From the NCBI RefSeq assembly GCF_008086345.1, contig NZ_CP043006.1, positions 2,974,032 through 3,038,031 of the forward strand: DNA of 64,000 nt, in the 5' to 3' direction. The notes under the pieces were generated by a model that made no database searches, was not told the DNA's origin, and worked only from the letters and a program-made list of their open reading frames with translations. Positions 35,688-45,100 of the stretch are shown one piece after another. The stretch comes from Chitinophaga sp. XS-30. GTDB lineage: Bacteria > Bacteroidota > Bacteroidia > Chitinophagales > Chitinophagaceae. The translations under genes were made by a program, and so were the position numbers. How positions within the stretch are numbered: the first letter of the stretch is position 1; each line of letters begins with the position of its first letter.

Positions 35688-36689
35688 TTAATCTTTGTAG
35701 ATCAGTATCCCGATCCTGCCGTCTTTGGTCGCACTGCCGCGGTACATCCCTTCGGTATTAAATGGCATGGCCATGTTCCCGTTTTTGTCCAGCGCTATCA
35801 GCCCTCCGTTGCCGCCGAGGTCTCCCACTTTTTTGATAACGGTTTTACCGGCTTCCTGTACAGACAGCCCTTTGTATTCCATGAGCGCGGAGAGATCGTA
35901 GGCCACTACATTGCGGATATAGAACTCCCCCCATCCGGTGCCGGAAACAGCAACGGTATTGTTATTGGCATAGGTACCGGCGCCGATGACAGGGGAGTCC
36001 CCGATGCGCCCGAATTTTTTGTTGGTCATGCCACCGGTGGAAGTGCCTGCGGCCAGGTTGCCTTGTTTATCCAGCGCAACGCAGCCTACGGTGCCGAATT
36101 TTGTATCAGGGTTTGCCAGGGCTTTCAGGGAATCCTGTTGCAAGGCCCTTTGTAACCCTTTCCAGCTTTTCTCTGTTCTGAAATACGCTGTGTCCACTAT
36201 TTCGATGCCCGCTTCCTTTGCGAATTGCTCCGCGCCGCGGCCTGCCATCATCACGTGCGGGGATTTTTCCATCACGGCACGGGCGAGCGTAATGGGGTTC
36301 CGGACGGTGCGTACTCCTGCCACAGCACCGGCAGCCAGCGTTTTACCATCCATCACGGAGGCATCCAGCTCATTGCTGCCGTCATGTGTGAAAACTGCGC
36401 CTTTGCCGGCATTGAACAGCGAATCGTCTTCCAGCATGCGGATGCATGCTTCCACTGCATCAAGACTGGAACCGCCGGACTGCAGGATGGCATATCCTTT
36501 TTTCAGCGAGCTTTCCAGTGCTGCGGTATAAGCCGCTTCCATGTCTGCCGTCATGTTGTTCCTGGTAATGGTGCCGGCGCCGCCATGGATCACCAGGACG
36601 TAATTTCCGGCCGGTTCTTCCTGGGCGCTTGTACAGGAAGATGCAAGCAAAAGTAACAGCAATGCGGGAAGCCATTGTCTCCGGGTCAT
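35688..36689 (-). CDS. Isoaspartyl peptidase / L-asparaginase (Ntn-hydrolase), lipoprotein
   Basis: A 333-residue plant-type asparaginase precursor. It should cleave itself before Thr200 (NPDTKFG / TVGCVALD), which becomes the N-terminal nucleophile of the beta subunit. It would then hydrolyse L-Asn or beta-aspartyl dipeptides. Other conserved blocks: LVIHGGAGT (32-40), SLDAVEACIRMLEDDSLFNAG, TSTGGMTNKKFGRIGDSPVIG and the Gly-rich GTGWGEF. The N-terminus has a lipobox (LLASSC, Cys19), so the enzyme is probably anchored in the periplasm or on the surface rather than cytoplasmic. Confidence 0.93.
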   Translation of the reverse strand: MTRRQWLPALLLLLLASSCTSAQEEPAGNYVLVIHGGAGTITRNNMTADMEAAYTAALESSLKKGYAILQSGGSSLDAVEACIRMLEDDSLFNAGKGAVFTHDGSNELDASVMDGKTLAAGAVAGVRTVRNPITLARAVMEKSPHVMMAGRGAEQFAKEAGIEIVDTAYFRTEKSWKGLQRALQQDSLKALANPDTKFGTVGCVALDKQGNLAAGTSTGGMTNKKFGRIGDSPVIGAGTYANNNTVAVSGTGWGEFYIRNVVAYDLSALMEYKGLSVQEAGKTVIKKVGDLGGNGGLIALDKNGNMAMPFNTEGMYRGSATKDGRIGILIYKD

Positions 36690-36766
36690 GTGGGTGTGTT
36701 TTAATATGATCTTTCATCAAGATAATATTTTCCACCCGGTCATCCTACAGTTCCCCTTTCCGGTGT

Positions 36767-37993
36767 TTATCGCAATGGGGTAAATTCTACCCGGCGGTTC
36801 CGGGATTTTCCTTCTGCCGAGTTATTGTCTGCGATGGGTGCGGATTCGCCTTTACCTTCGGTTTCCAGTCGTGCGGCTGTTATACCGTACTGTTCTTCCA
36901 GGGCTTTTTTGATGGCTTCCGCTCGTCGTTTCGACAATTCCATGTTGGCATTGTCCGATCCATCCCCGTCCGTATGCCCGGTAATTTTCAGACGCAGGGC
37001 CTTGTTCTCCTGCATGACCATCGCTATTTCCCGGATGACGCCATAGGACAGGGGTTTGATACCGGCGGTATTTACATCGAAAAGAATGGCTGTTGTCGTT
37101 ATCTTTTCTCCGGCCAGCAGTTTGCTCCTGAAGTCGGAATTACCTTCGGCAATGCGGAGGTTCCCCACAAAAAACGGCTGCCTGGCGGCTGGCAATATAT
37201 CCACCGCCCTGAAATGGAAATTGTTGCGCAGGCTGGCAGGCTCAAAGGCCCTGGGCAGATCGAATACCTTATCCTGTTCAAGATACAGGCGTATCCGGGT
37301 TTTATTGACACTGATACTGACCCGCAAAGGTTTGCCGGCCGCGCTGTTCACCGGCCAGGATTTATTGTCCTCCCTCCCGGAATATATGCTGGTGCTGCTG
37401 CCTACGAGGTCTTTGATATGATCGACTTTGAAATAGAGGAGTTTTTTACCGGCCAGTTTATTTTTTACAGGATTGATGTGCTCGGAAAAACCGAAGGTGA
37501 TAGGCGGACGCGCGCCGGCTTCCGGATAGAACAGATCGAATGTTATGGTGAAGTTTTCCGGCAGTGGTTTATTGTTTTCAGGATAGGTGATGGTGTTGTG
37601 CGGAATTTTCAGCCATCTTTCCGGTTGCCCGTTGAGCGTGACCACTTCGCCGGATCCGTTGGTGTTCCAGTGTGCGGGAAAATCACCGATGTTGTCTGAC
37701 AGCAGGTCATCGCTGAACAGTGCGGTCTCTCCCGGAACGAAGTCGTACCGGGAGTCTATTTTTGCCTGCGTTGTTACAGCGGGGGCTTGCCTGCCGGCGG
37801 CAGGCTTCTCTTTTTTGGCAGCATCGTCAATTCCCTTTTCTGCTTTGTCAAGCCCTTTATCTATTGTTCTGTCAATTTTCCGGTCTACCCGGTTCCTGAC
37901 CTTTCTTTCGATCTTGTCCAGTATCTGGGCCTGGCATTCGTTGATCGTAAGCAGGGTGGCAGCCAGCATGGTCAGCAGGGGGAGGAGTTTCAT
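36767..37993 (-). CDS. OmpA-family peptidoglycan-binding outer membrane protein
   Basis: A 408-residue protein; ATG 37993 is preferred over a GTG six bases upstream. The signal peptide ends CQAQ (about residue 23). Then comes a charged, coiled-coil-like stretch (KIERKVRNRVDRKIDRTI), a long beta-rich middle of unknown type (about 75-285), and a C-terminal OmpA domain (about 290-408: AILFDVNTAGIKPLSYGVI, LKITGHTDGDGSDNANMELS, RRAEAIKKAL, and the final KSRNRRVEF). It should bind peptidoglycan and tie the outer membrane to the wall. Confidence 0.9.
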   Translation of the reverse strand: MKLLPLLTMLAATLLTINECQAQILDKIERKVRNRVDRKIDRTIDKGLDKAEKGIDDAAKKEKPAAGRQAPAVTTQAKIDSRYDFVPGETALFSDDLLSDNIGDFPAHWNTNGSGEVVTLNGQPERWLKIPHNTITYPENNKPLPENFTITFDLFYPEAGARPPITFGFSEHINPVKNKLAGKKLLYFKVDHIKDLVGSSTSIYSGREDNKSWPVNSAAGKPLRVSISVNKTRIRLYLEQDKVFDLPRAFEPASLRNNFHFRAVDILPAARQPFFVGNLRIAEGNSDFRSKLLAGEKITTTAILFDVNTAGIKPLSYGVIREIAMVMQENKALRLKITGHTDGDGSDNANMELSKRRAEAIKKALEEQYGITAARLETEGKGESAPIADNNSAEGKSRNRRVEFTPLR

Positions 37994-38004
37994 ATGCACA
38001 CGGT

Positions 38005-38922
38005 TTAATGGATCGTAATAGCGTTTTCATCATATAGATCGAAAGCGGCTTTTACGGCCTCATAGTCTTTCAGGTCAACGGGAGGGCCTGCCTTCCGGGA
38101 AATGGTATTCATCTCGTCTGCCGGGATGAGGATCACCCTGAGCTTGTTGGCGTTCGGCGGGTTGGTGCCGGCCGGAAGGTCGCTTCCATCTTCGTTATAG
38201 GCCACGATCCTGATATAGGTTGGCGCCACTCTTGTGCCGATGAAGTAATAATTCACAGCAGGATTAGCAAGAAAGATATGCCCCGGGATCTGGTGCCAGG
38301 TATCGGTGGTGAGCGTTCCGCGGATGACGATGTACATCAATATGACGCCGTTTTCTTTGATGTCCGCCGGAATGGGCAGGATGGTATTCCCGATATCGAG
38401 CAGGTGCGAGGTGTTCCAGGCAAGCTCGGAAGGTCTGGTGACCATATAGGATATGACCCGCGCGATGCGCAGCGGAACACCTGTGCCCCAGCTGCTTGCC
38501 GTTTTAGGGCCATACATCACGGCGGCAGCCCGGTCAAAATAAAAATCACCGGCAACGCCGGTTGCGGCGCTGGGTGCGCCGGTGCCGCTGTGTATGCGTG
38601 AACCATTGGCGCCGTTAGTGCCAGCGGCGCCTGCGGGGCCTCTCAGCGCAACGGGCGTCCCCCAGCCAGTGGCAGTTTTGGGACCGTATAGCTGGGCCGC
38701 AGTTTTATCCACGAAATAGTCCCCGTTCACACCGATAGTCGTGGCGGGAACACCGGTGCCGCTGTGTATCTGTGATCCGGGCACACCGGCCGGACCGGCA
38801 ATGCCTTGTACACCCTGAGGCCCGGTGGGGCCCGGTTCGCCTTGTGCGCCGGTAGCGCCGTCCTTACTGCATCGTACGGCGGCAAAGGAGAGGAATAATA
38901 GTAAAAACAGGTAGTGCTTCAT
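38005..38922 (-). CDS. Collagen-like repeat lipoprotein
   Basis: A 305-residue surface lipoprotein (ATG 38922; lipobox AAVRC, Cys18). Residues of about 21-51 are collagen-type Gly-X-Y triplets (GATGAQGEPGPTGPQG...). Two related modules of about 45 residues follow, each beginning GS(Q/R)IHSGTG(V/A)P and containing GD(Y/F)xxDxxAAxxYGPKTAxxWG. They are separated by a short second collagen-like run (RGPAGAAGTNGANG). The last ~140 residues are a beta-rich unknown domain. Such proteins occur widely in Bacteroidota with unknown roles. It precedes the OmpA gene by 11 bases on the same strand. Confidence 0.8.
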   Translation of the reverse strand: MKHYLFLLLFLSFAAVRCSKDGATGAQGEPGPTGPQGVQGIAGPAGVPGSQIHSGTGVPATTIGVNGDYFVDKTAAQLYGPKTATGWGTPVALRGPAGAAGTNGANGSRIHSGTGAPSAATGVAGDFYFDRAAAVMYGPKTASSWGTGVPLRIARVISYMVTRPSELAWNTSHLLDIGNTILPIPADIKENGVILMYIVIRGTLTTDTWHQIPGHIFLANPAVNYYFIGTRVAPTYIRIVAYNEDGSDLPAGTNPPNANKLRVILIPADEMNTISRKAGPPVDLKDYEAVKAAFDLYDENAITIH

Positions 38923-39012
38923 TTTTTTGCAGCTTGATAGTGTATTCATCATGCAAGCTTAGCACTTCCGTTTGACGTGAAATTGTAAAAAAGAAGCAAA
39001 TTTCAAATGCGG

Positions 39013-39834
39013 TCATTGAGCAATATTGGTCAGCAATTCATCCCCGGCAGAATAGGCGGAGGGTATTTTACCATAGAACAGCTTGAATTCCCTGATGAAA
39101 TGCGCCTGGTCATAGTACCCGAACTGATGTGCGATCTCCGTCCAGTGGCGCCTGGTCGCTTGCTGCTTTATATGGAGCAGCAGGCTGTTGAAACGGGCAA
39201 TGCGCTGAAATTGCTTCGGCCCCATTCCGATGATTTCCTTCAACTGGCGTACCAGCGTACTTTTAGATACACCTTCATCTTTACATATTTTTTTTATGAG
39301 CCGCGGCTCCTGGCTTTGTCTCTGGATCTTTTTACGGATATCGTCAAATTGCCGGACGATGGCCGTATCTTTTTGCCGGCAAAGACATTGCAAAAGGAAT
39401 TGCTCCACGATAGACCGGGTCGTTTCCAATGTCGGGCTGTCTTCCAGTTGATGTTGGAAGGCAATTGCCTTCCTGCCCAGTATATCAGACAGGTCGAATG
39501 TTTCATTCAGGCAGCTGTGCTGGCCAATGCCGAGCAACTGGTATGCGCCGCAAGGTTTGAATACGACAAAGAAAACCTGGTACTGGTCATCAATACCCAC
39601 ATTCCAGAACTGTGTAGCCTGACCGGCAAAAGAAACGGATGAAAACTTGCGTACCGGCTTGTCCCCGGGCTTTAAGCAGACGTTCCTGCCGTGCATCACG
39701 ATTGACAGGCTCGTGCAACCAGGCGGTACCATGCCGAAAGCTGACCATTGGCCGGGCACACCCACCGACATGAATGCATACTGGTGAATATAAGGCTGTA
39801 AAGCCGGATGCGGTAATAGCAATATGGGATGCAT
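39013..39834 (-). CDS. AraC-family transcriptional regulator (DUF6597-type N-terminus)
   Basis: A 273-residue regulator. The N-terminal half reads LLPHPALQPYIHQYAFMSVG and GQATQFWNVGIDDQYQVFFVVFKPCGAYQLLG, as in the DUF6597 group. The C-terminal HTH region has DEGVSKSTLVRQLKEIIGMG, PKQFQRIARFNSLLLHI and FGYYDQAHFIREFKLFYG. It is of the same group as the regulator at 31705-32535. No clear partner gene lies next to it: the collagen-like gene downstream is on the same strand, and the sigma factor at 40081 is divergent. Confidence 0.87.
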   Translation of the reverse strand: MHPILLLPHPALQPYIHQYAFMSVGVPGQWSAFGMVPPGCTSLSIVMHGRNVCLKPGDKPVRKFSSVSFAGQATQFWNVGIDDQYQVFFVVFKPCGAYQLLGIGQHSCLNETFDLSDILGRKAIAFQHQLEDSPTLETTRSIVEQFLLQCLCRQKDTAIVRQFDDIRKKIQRQSQEPRLIKKICKDEGVSKSTLVRQLKEIIGMGPKQFQRIARFNSLLLHIKQQATRRHWTEIAHQFGYYDQAHFIREFKLFYGKIPSAYSAGDELLTNIAQ

Positions 39835-40080
39835 AATTGAATTGATGGGGTCGAACGATTAAAAGACAGTGACTGATCATTATAAAAGTACAACAAATTC
39901 CTTGCGAAACGATGGGGATGTGATCGCCGCCCGGCAAAGGAAGTAAGTATTCCGGGCCGGTGTGCTGTGCCGCAAAGGTGCCGCAGCCGGGAAGTACTTA
40001 AATATGGGCATTTCCGGTTTTTTACTATTTTTAGGGCAGAATCAACCAAACTACTGCCGGGGAGACAGGCTTTACCAGGA

Positions 40081-40710
40081 ATGTACCGAAACTCAGATAA
40101 TGAAAGCGGACTGCTGCAGCGGATTTCCGAAGGCGATGAACAGGCCTTTGCAGCATTATACAAGATATATGTCCCTCGCCTTGTCCCCGTTATCCGCCGC
40201 ACGGTACAATCAGAAATAATGGTCAATGAAGTGATACAGGAAACATTTGTCAGGCTGTGGATCGGAAGGGACAAGCTTGGTGGTGTCAGGGATGCCGGGG
40301 CCTGGATATACCGGATCGCGGCGAATGTATCGTACAATTATCTGAAACGAAGGCTTGTGGAACAAAAAGCGCTGAAAGTGGCCGGTACAAGCCGTACAGA
40401 AGAGCATGAAGATATTTCAGCCGGTATCTACCTCCGGGAATTGCTCGGCTCCGTCAGGGAAGCGGTTCAGCACATGTCCCCACAACGGCAGAAAATTTAC
40501 CGCCTTAGCCGGGAACAGGGCCTGACCGTTCCTGAAATTGCGGCTGAACTTGGCCTTTCAACAAACACCGTACGTAATACCCTGAGCAGCGCTCTTGATT
40601 TTTTACGTGACTATCTGCAGAAAAAAGGTCATTCTCTCCTGCTGATCTCAATCGTACTCAGCCATTTTCTTGATGATTGCATAACATCCTGCAGGCAACT
40701 GGCCGGCTGA
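40081..40710 (+). CDS. ECF (RNA polymerase sigma-70) sigma factor
   Basis: A 209-residue FecI-type sigma factor; ATG 40081 is chosen because the family begins here (LLQRISEGDEQAFAALYKIY). Region 2 has QETFVRLWIGRDKLGGVRDAGAWIYRIAANVSYNYLKRR, and region 4 has LSREQGLTVPEIAAELGLSTNTVRNTLSSAL. A C-terminal hydrophobic tail (HSLLLISIVLSHFL) is typical of Bacteroidota members. It is expected to direct transcription of the STN-containing SusC operon when released by FecR at 40811. Confidence 0.93.
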   Translation: MYRNSDNESGLLQRISEGDEQAFAALYKIYVPRLVPVIRRTVQSEIMVNEVIQETFVRLWIGRDKLGGVRDAGAWIYRIAANVSYNYLKRRLVEQKALKVAGTSRTEEHEDISAGIYLRELLGSVREAVQHMSPQRQKIYRLSREQGLTVPEIAAELGLSTNTVRNTLSSALDFLRDYLQKKGHSLLLISIVLSHFLDDCITSCRQLAG

Positions 40711-40810
40711 ATTTTTTTTTACCGGCATTGGTACAAAACGGTTTTTCAATTTACTTATAGGTTAGATGGTGGCACGAACATGTTGTTCGGGTGCCCGTAA
40801 TTCCCCTGAC

Positions 40811-42004
40811 ATGGAAAAGGAAACACTGATCAACTTGATGAATAAGCACTTCTCCCGGGAAATGACGGAAGAAGAAAGCAGAATGCTGACGGCATTTGTT
40901 GAAGATGAACGCAACAGGCCGGAGGTGACTGCAGTGCTGGAAGCATGGCTGGCGGGTGAGCAGGAGGAAGAAGTATTTGACAGCGAACGGTATATGCCGT
41001 TGCTGCACGAGATATTGCGTGCGGACAAATCATCTGCCCTGCCTGAGCGCGTTCCGGTCAGGCTATGGTTTACACGTTACCGGGCCGCTGCCGCGGCGAT
41101 ATTGTTCTTGTTATGTGCCGGGGGATATTTAATGGTCCGCGAGGCCCTCAGGCCGGATGTTGCGACCGTTTTACCGGACACCGGTATTCCTCCCGGCCGG
41201 GACAAAGCCATGCTGACGCTTGGTGATGGTGCTGTTGTATCGCTGGACAGCGGCGCAGCCCGGGTTATTCAGCAGGGGGCGACCATGGTCACGCAACAGG
41301 GCGGGCAATTGCGCTATAACGTAACCGGTGGTAATGGCCCGGTAAGTCTCAATACCTTAACCACTCCCAGAGGAGGCCAGTTCAGGGTAGTGTTGCCGGA
41401 CGGCACAGCGGTCTGGCTGAATGCCGCCAGTTCATTAAGATACCCTACCGCGTTTGAAGGAAAATACCGCAGGGTTTCGGTTACCGGAGAGGCCTATTTT
41501 GAGGTAGCGGCCAATGCGGACATGCCTTTCCTGGTTACCGTTGCTGACCGGATGGAGGTGTCCGTCCTGGGTACACATTTCAATATAAATGCCTATCCTG
41601 ACGAAAGCGGTATCCACACTACCCTGCTGGAAGGAAGTGTGCGTGTCAGCGAACGCTCTGCCAAAAGCGCCGTACTGCTGAAGCCGGGGCAACAGGCACA
41701 ACTCCGGTTACCGGCAACCGGTGAACCTGCCGGCATCATGATAACGGATGATGTCAACACCGCGCAGATCGTAGCCTGGAAAAACGGCGCCTTTGACTTT
41801 GACGGCAAGAAACTGGAGGAAGTCATGCGGCAATTATCCCGGTGGTATGATGTAGATGTGATCTATGAAGGAACGGTCCCGGACAAGCAGTTCTGGGGCC
41901 GGATGGGAAGAGATCTTACGTTGTCCCAATGCCTTGCCATTCTGGAAAAGATGGAAGTCCGTTTCCGGCTGGAGAACGGGCGCCGGCTGGTTGTACTGCC
42001 ATAA
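40811..42004 (+). CDS. FecR-family anti-sigma factor
   Basis: A 397-residue inner-membrane protein (ATG 40811). A cytoplasmic N-terminal anti-sigma segment (1-90) is followed by one transmembrane helix (about 91-108, AAAAAILFLLCAGGYLMV) and a periplasmic FecR domain (TLTTPRGGQFRVVLPDGTAVWLN; GEAYFEVAANADMPFLV). The C-terminal DUF4974 domain (KLEEVMRQLSRWYDVDVIYEG) is the part expected to meet the STN domain of the SusC receptor. It carries the signal from ligand-loaded receptor to the sigma factor at 40081. Confidence 0.93.
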   Translation: MEKETLINLMNKHFSREMTEEESRMLTAFVEDERNRPEVTAVLEAWLAGEQEEEVFDSERYMPLLHEILRADKSSALPERVPVRLWFTRYRAAAAAILFLLCAGGYLMVREALRPDVATVLPDTGIPPGRDKAMLTLGDGAVVSLDSGAARVIQQGATMVTQQGGQLRYNVTGGNGPVSLNTLTTPRGGQFRVVLPDGTAVWLNAASSLRYPTAFEGKYRRVSVTGEAYFEVAANADMPFLVTVADRMEVSVLGTHFNINAYPDESGIHTTLLEGSVRVSERSAKSAVLLKPGQQAQLRLPATGEPAGIMITDDVNTAQIVAWKNGAFDFDGKKLEEVMRQLSRWYDVDVIYEGTVPDKQFWGRMGRDLTLSQCLAILEKMEVRFRLENGRRLVVLP

Positions 42005-42009
42005 AAGAA

Positions 42010-42034
42010 CCGCTACGGTTCGGACCCGTAGCGG
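42010..42034. promoter_or_regulatory. Strong hairpin between fecR and susC
   Basis: A 9-bp perfect stem (CCGCTACGG / CCGTAGCGG) with a 7-base loop begins 6 bases after the fecR stop. No T-run follows on the plus strand, so it is not a normal terminator in the direction of the operon. An mRNA-stability or partial-attenuation element is possible. Confidence 0.5.
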
Positions 42035-42104
42035 CAGACAGTTTGATATATGCTGAAAAAGTCCTGTGGGGGACATTCTTTATCAACCAAACCATTGCAA
42101 AAGT

Positions 42105-45100
42105 ATGCAAAAAACTCTTTTTCGTGCAAGCCCGCCTGACGGGTGTTGCCTTTACCGGGTTGTCGGACCCCTTGTTGTAAAGGCGGTCATTTTTCTTTTC
42201 TTTTGTTTCACACAGTTGACAGCCCGTGCACAGACCGGGCAGATCACCTGGACCGGTGAGAAAGTAAAACTGGCACAGGTCTTCCGGATGATCGAGAAGC
42301 AAACCGGCTTTTTTGTGATCTGTGATGCTGCGTTGCTGAAGCGGGCAAAGCCGGTAAGTATCAAGGCCGACCATCTGCCCCTGAAAACATTTATGCAGCA
42401 AGTGCTGGAAGGGCAGCACCTTGAATACGCGATCGAGAACAACACGATCGTTATTTCGCGGAAGCCGCCGATGCAACCGGCTTCTACCCCGCGGCCCGTC
42501 CAGCCTTTTGATCCGCCTTCCGCTGTTGCGGGGCAGGTGACGGACGAAGAAGGTCAGCCGCTTGCAGGCGCGTCTATCCTCAACAAAAGATCCGGGAAAG
42601 CGGCCGCAAGTGATCAGCAGGGACGATTCACGCTGGATGCCGGAGAGGGAGACGAGATACTGATCTCTTATCTCGGCTTTAAATCGCGGCAACAGAAAAT
42701 AACCCTTCCCGCACAACCCTTGTCTATAGCACTGGATCATGATGTGTCCGTGCTCCCTGATGTACAGGTAACGGTGTCAACCGGTTATCAGAATATCCCG
42801 CGGGAGCGGGCTACAGGCTCTTTTGCCGTTGTTTCGGCAGACAGGTTCCGGGACAAGCTGCGCCCTGATCTCAAGGCTGCGCTGGAAGGACAGGTAGCCG
42901 GTATGGTGCTGACCAAGGAAGGGGATATGGAAATTCGCGGCGTGTCCACCTTTCAGGCGGAAACAGCCCCGCTGATCGTGGTGGATGGTTATCCCATCTC
43001 CGGCGGGCTGGAGACCATCAATATCGACAATATTGAAACGATCACTGTCTTAAAGGATGCGGTAGCCGCGTCTATTTACGGTGCAAGATCTTCCAATGGC
43101 GTGATCGTGATCACAACAAAAAAAGGCCGTTTGGGAGCATTGCAGGTGGAATACAGAGGTTCCGCCGGGATAACGCTCAAACCGCTCCTGTCCAGGCTCA
43201 ACCGGTCCACCGCCGCCGATTATGTGGATGCGGAGATGGCCCTGTTCAACGAGAACCCCAACCGGATGATCAATACCTATAACAACTACGGTTATCTTTC
43301 CCGTGTCAATTACCTGATGGTCGCCAAAGCCCGCGGGCTGATGAGTGAGGCAGCCGTGGATGAGGAAATTGCCAGGTTAAGGACAAATGACGGATTAGGC
43401 CAGCTGGAAAAATATCTTTTCCGTCATCAGCAAACGCATCAGCATAATATCTCGCTTTCCGGCGGCAGTGAAAAGAACCTGATGCATACCGCCGTAAAAT
43501 ATATCGGGAACAGGGGCAATATGCTGTACGCCGGGGATGAAAGGCTCATTATCGATTTCAACAATGAATGGAGGGCGGCAGATAATATCACCGTAAAAGT
43601 ATTCTCCAATGTAAACTACAACACATCCAGGGCGCCGGCGAGAACCACGCAGGAGCTGCTGAACTACCTGTCCAATTCCTTGCTGCATCCCTATGACCTG
43701 GTGGTGGACCCGGAAACAGGGAATTACCAGGAAATATATGCCACCAATCCCAACAAGATCGACCGTTATGCCCAACTCCCGGGTATGAAAACGATGGAAT
43801 ACAACCCGCTGGCGGATCTTGGTCTGGAGCGCACCAGTGTGGAAAATCTGCAGCTTCGCCTGGGCGGCAGCATCAATGTACGCATTGCCAAAGGGTTGAG
43901 CATGGATGCCGGCGGCGTATGGACAAGAGGCAGCGCCCTCAACCGTACCCTGGTCAGCAAAGACGCATACAGGATGCGCCTGTTCTATAATGACGGCACT
44001 TCGCGTACTACCGCGGGCAAACACTATATTCCGGATGGCGATATGGTGAATGAATCGAGGAGCGTGAATCAGGCCTATACGCTGCGTGCGCAGCTAAATT
44101 ACAGCGGAAAGTTCAACAAGCACGACATCATTGCCATTGCCGGCGGAGAGCTTATCAGGGATGTACTGAACAATAATACTTATCCTACCCGTTTCGGATA
44201 TAATGACCAGGCAGGCACCTCTGCCGTTTTTAATTATGCTGATTACAATGCGGGAATGTACAATCCGGATATGCTGGGCACTAACCGTCCCCCGGTGCTG
44301 AATGGCGGTTACCAGTACCGTGACAACCGTTTTGCCTCCTGGTATGCCAATGCTTCCTATGAGTATGACCGGCGTTTCCTGTTCAGCGGGAGCATCCGGC
44401 TGGACCAGACGAATTTCTTCGGTACAGATCCCAGGTACCGGTACCGGCCCTTATGGTCCGCCGGCGGAACCTACAAGATGTCCAATGAAAAGTACTTTGA
44501 CATCAGCTGGATAAACAGGCTGCACTTCAGAGGTTCCTACGGCATCAACGGAAATATTTCGCTGGACAATGGCCCGTTCCTGATCCTTTATGCCGGTACA
44601 TATTCCAACATGACAGGGGATATCGCCTATGGGATCGTTTCACCACCCAACCGTTCGCTGCGTTGGGAAAAAACCAATACCATCAATGCCGGTACGGATA
44701 TTTCGGTACTGAATTCCCGCCTGAACCTCTCGTTCGACTATTACCGGAGACGCAGTACAGATCTGTTATCTCCCGCTACTGTAGATCCTACTATCGGGTT
44801 TCCTTTTCTGACCAAGAACCTGGGGAAGATAGATAACAACGGGATAGAGCTGTCCCTCGAAGGCAATGTGCTGAAGGCCGGTGCATTTACCTGGAATATG
44901 CATGCAACGTTCAGCAGGAATTACAATAAGGTAATAGCGTACGATAATGAATACCTGTATGCCAGCTCGCTGACCGGCCCTGTGAACATTGCCGGTTATT
45001 CGTCTGATGCGCTGTTCAGTTACCGCTTTGCGCAGCTGGACAATAACGGCAATACGAAATACTACGATCATGAGAACAAGGTGACCGGCGGAGAGAACCT

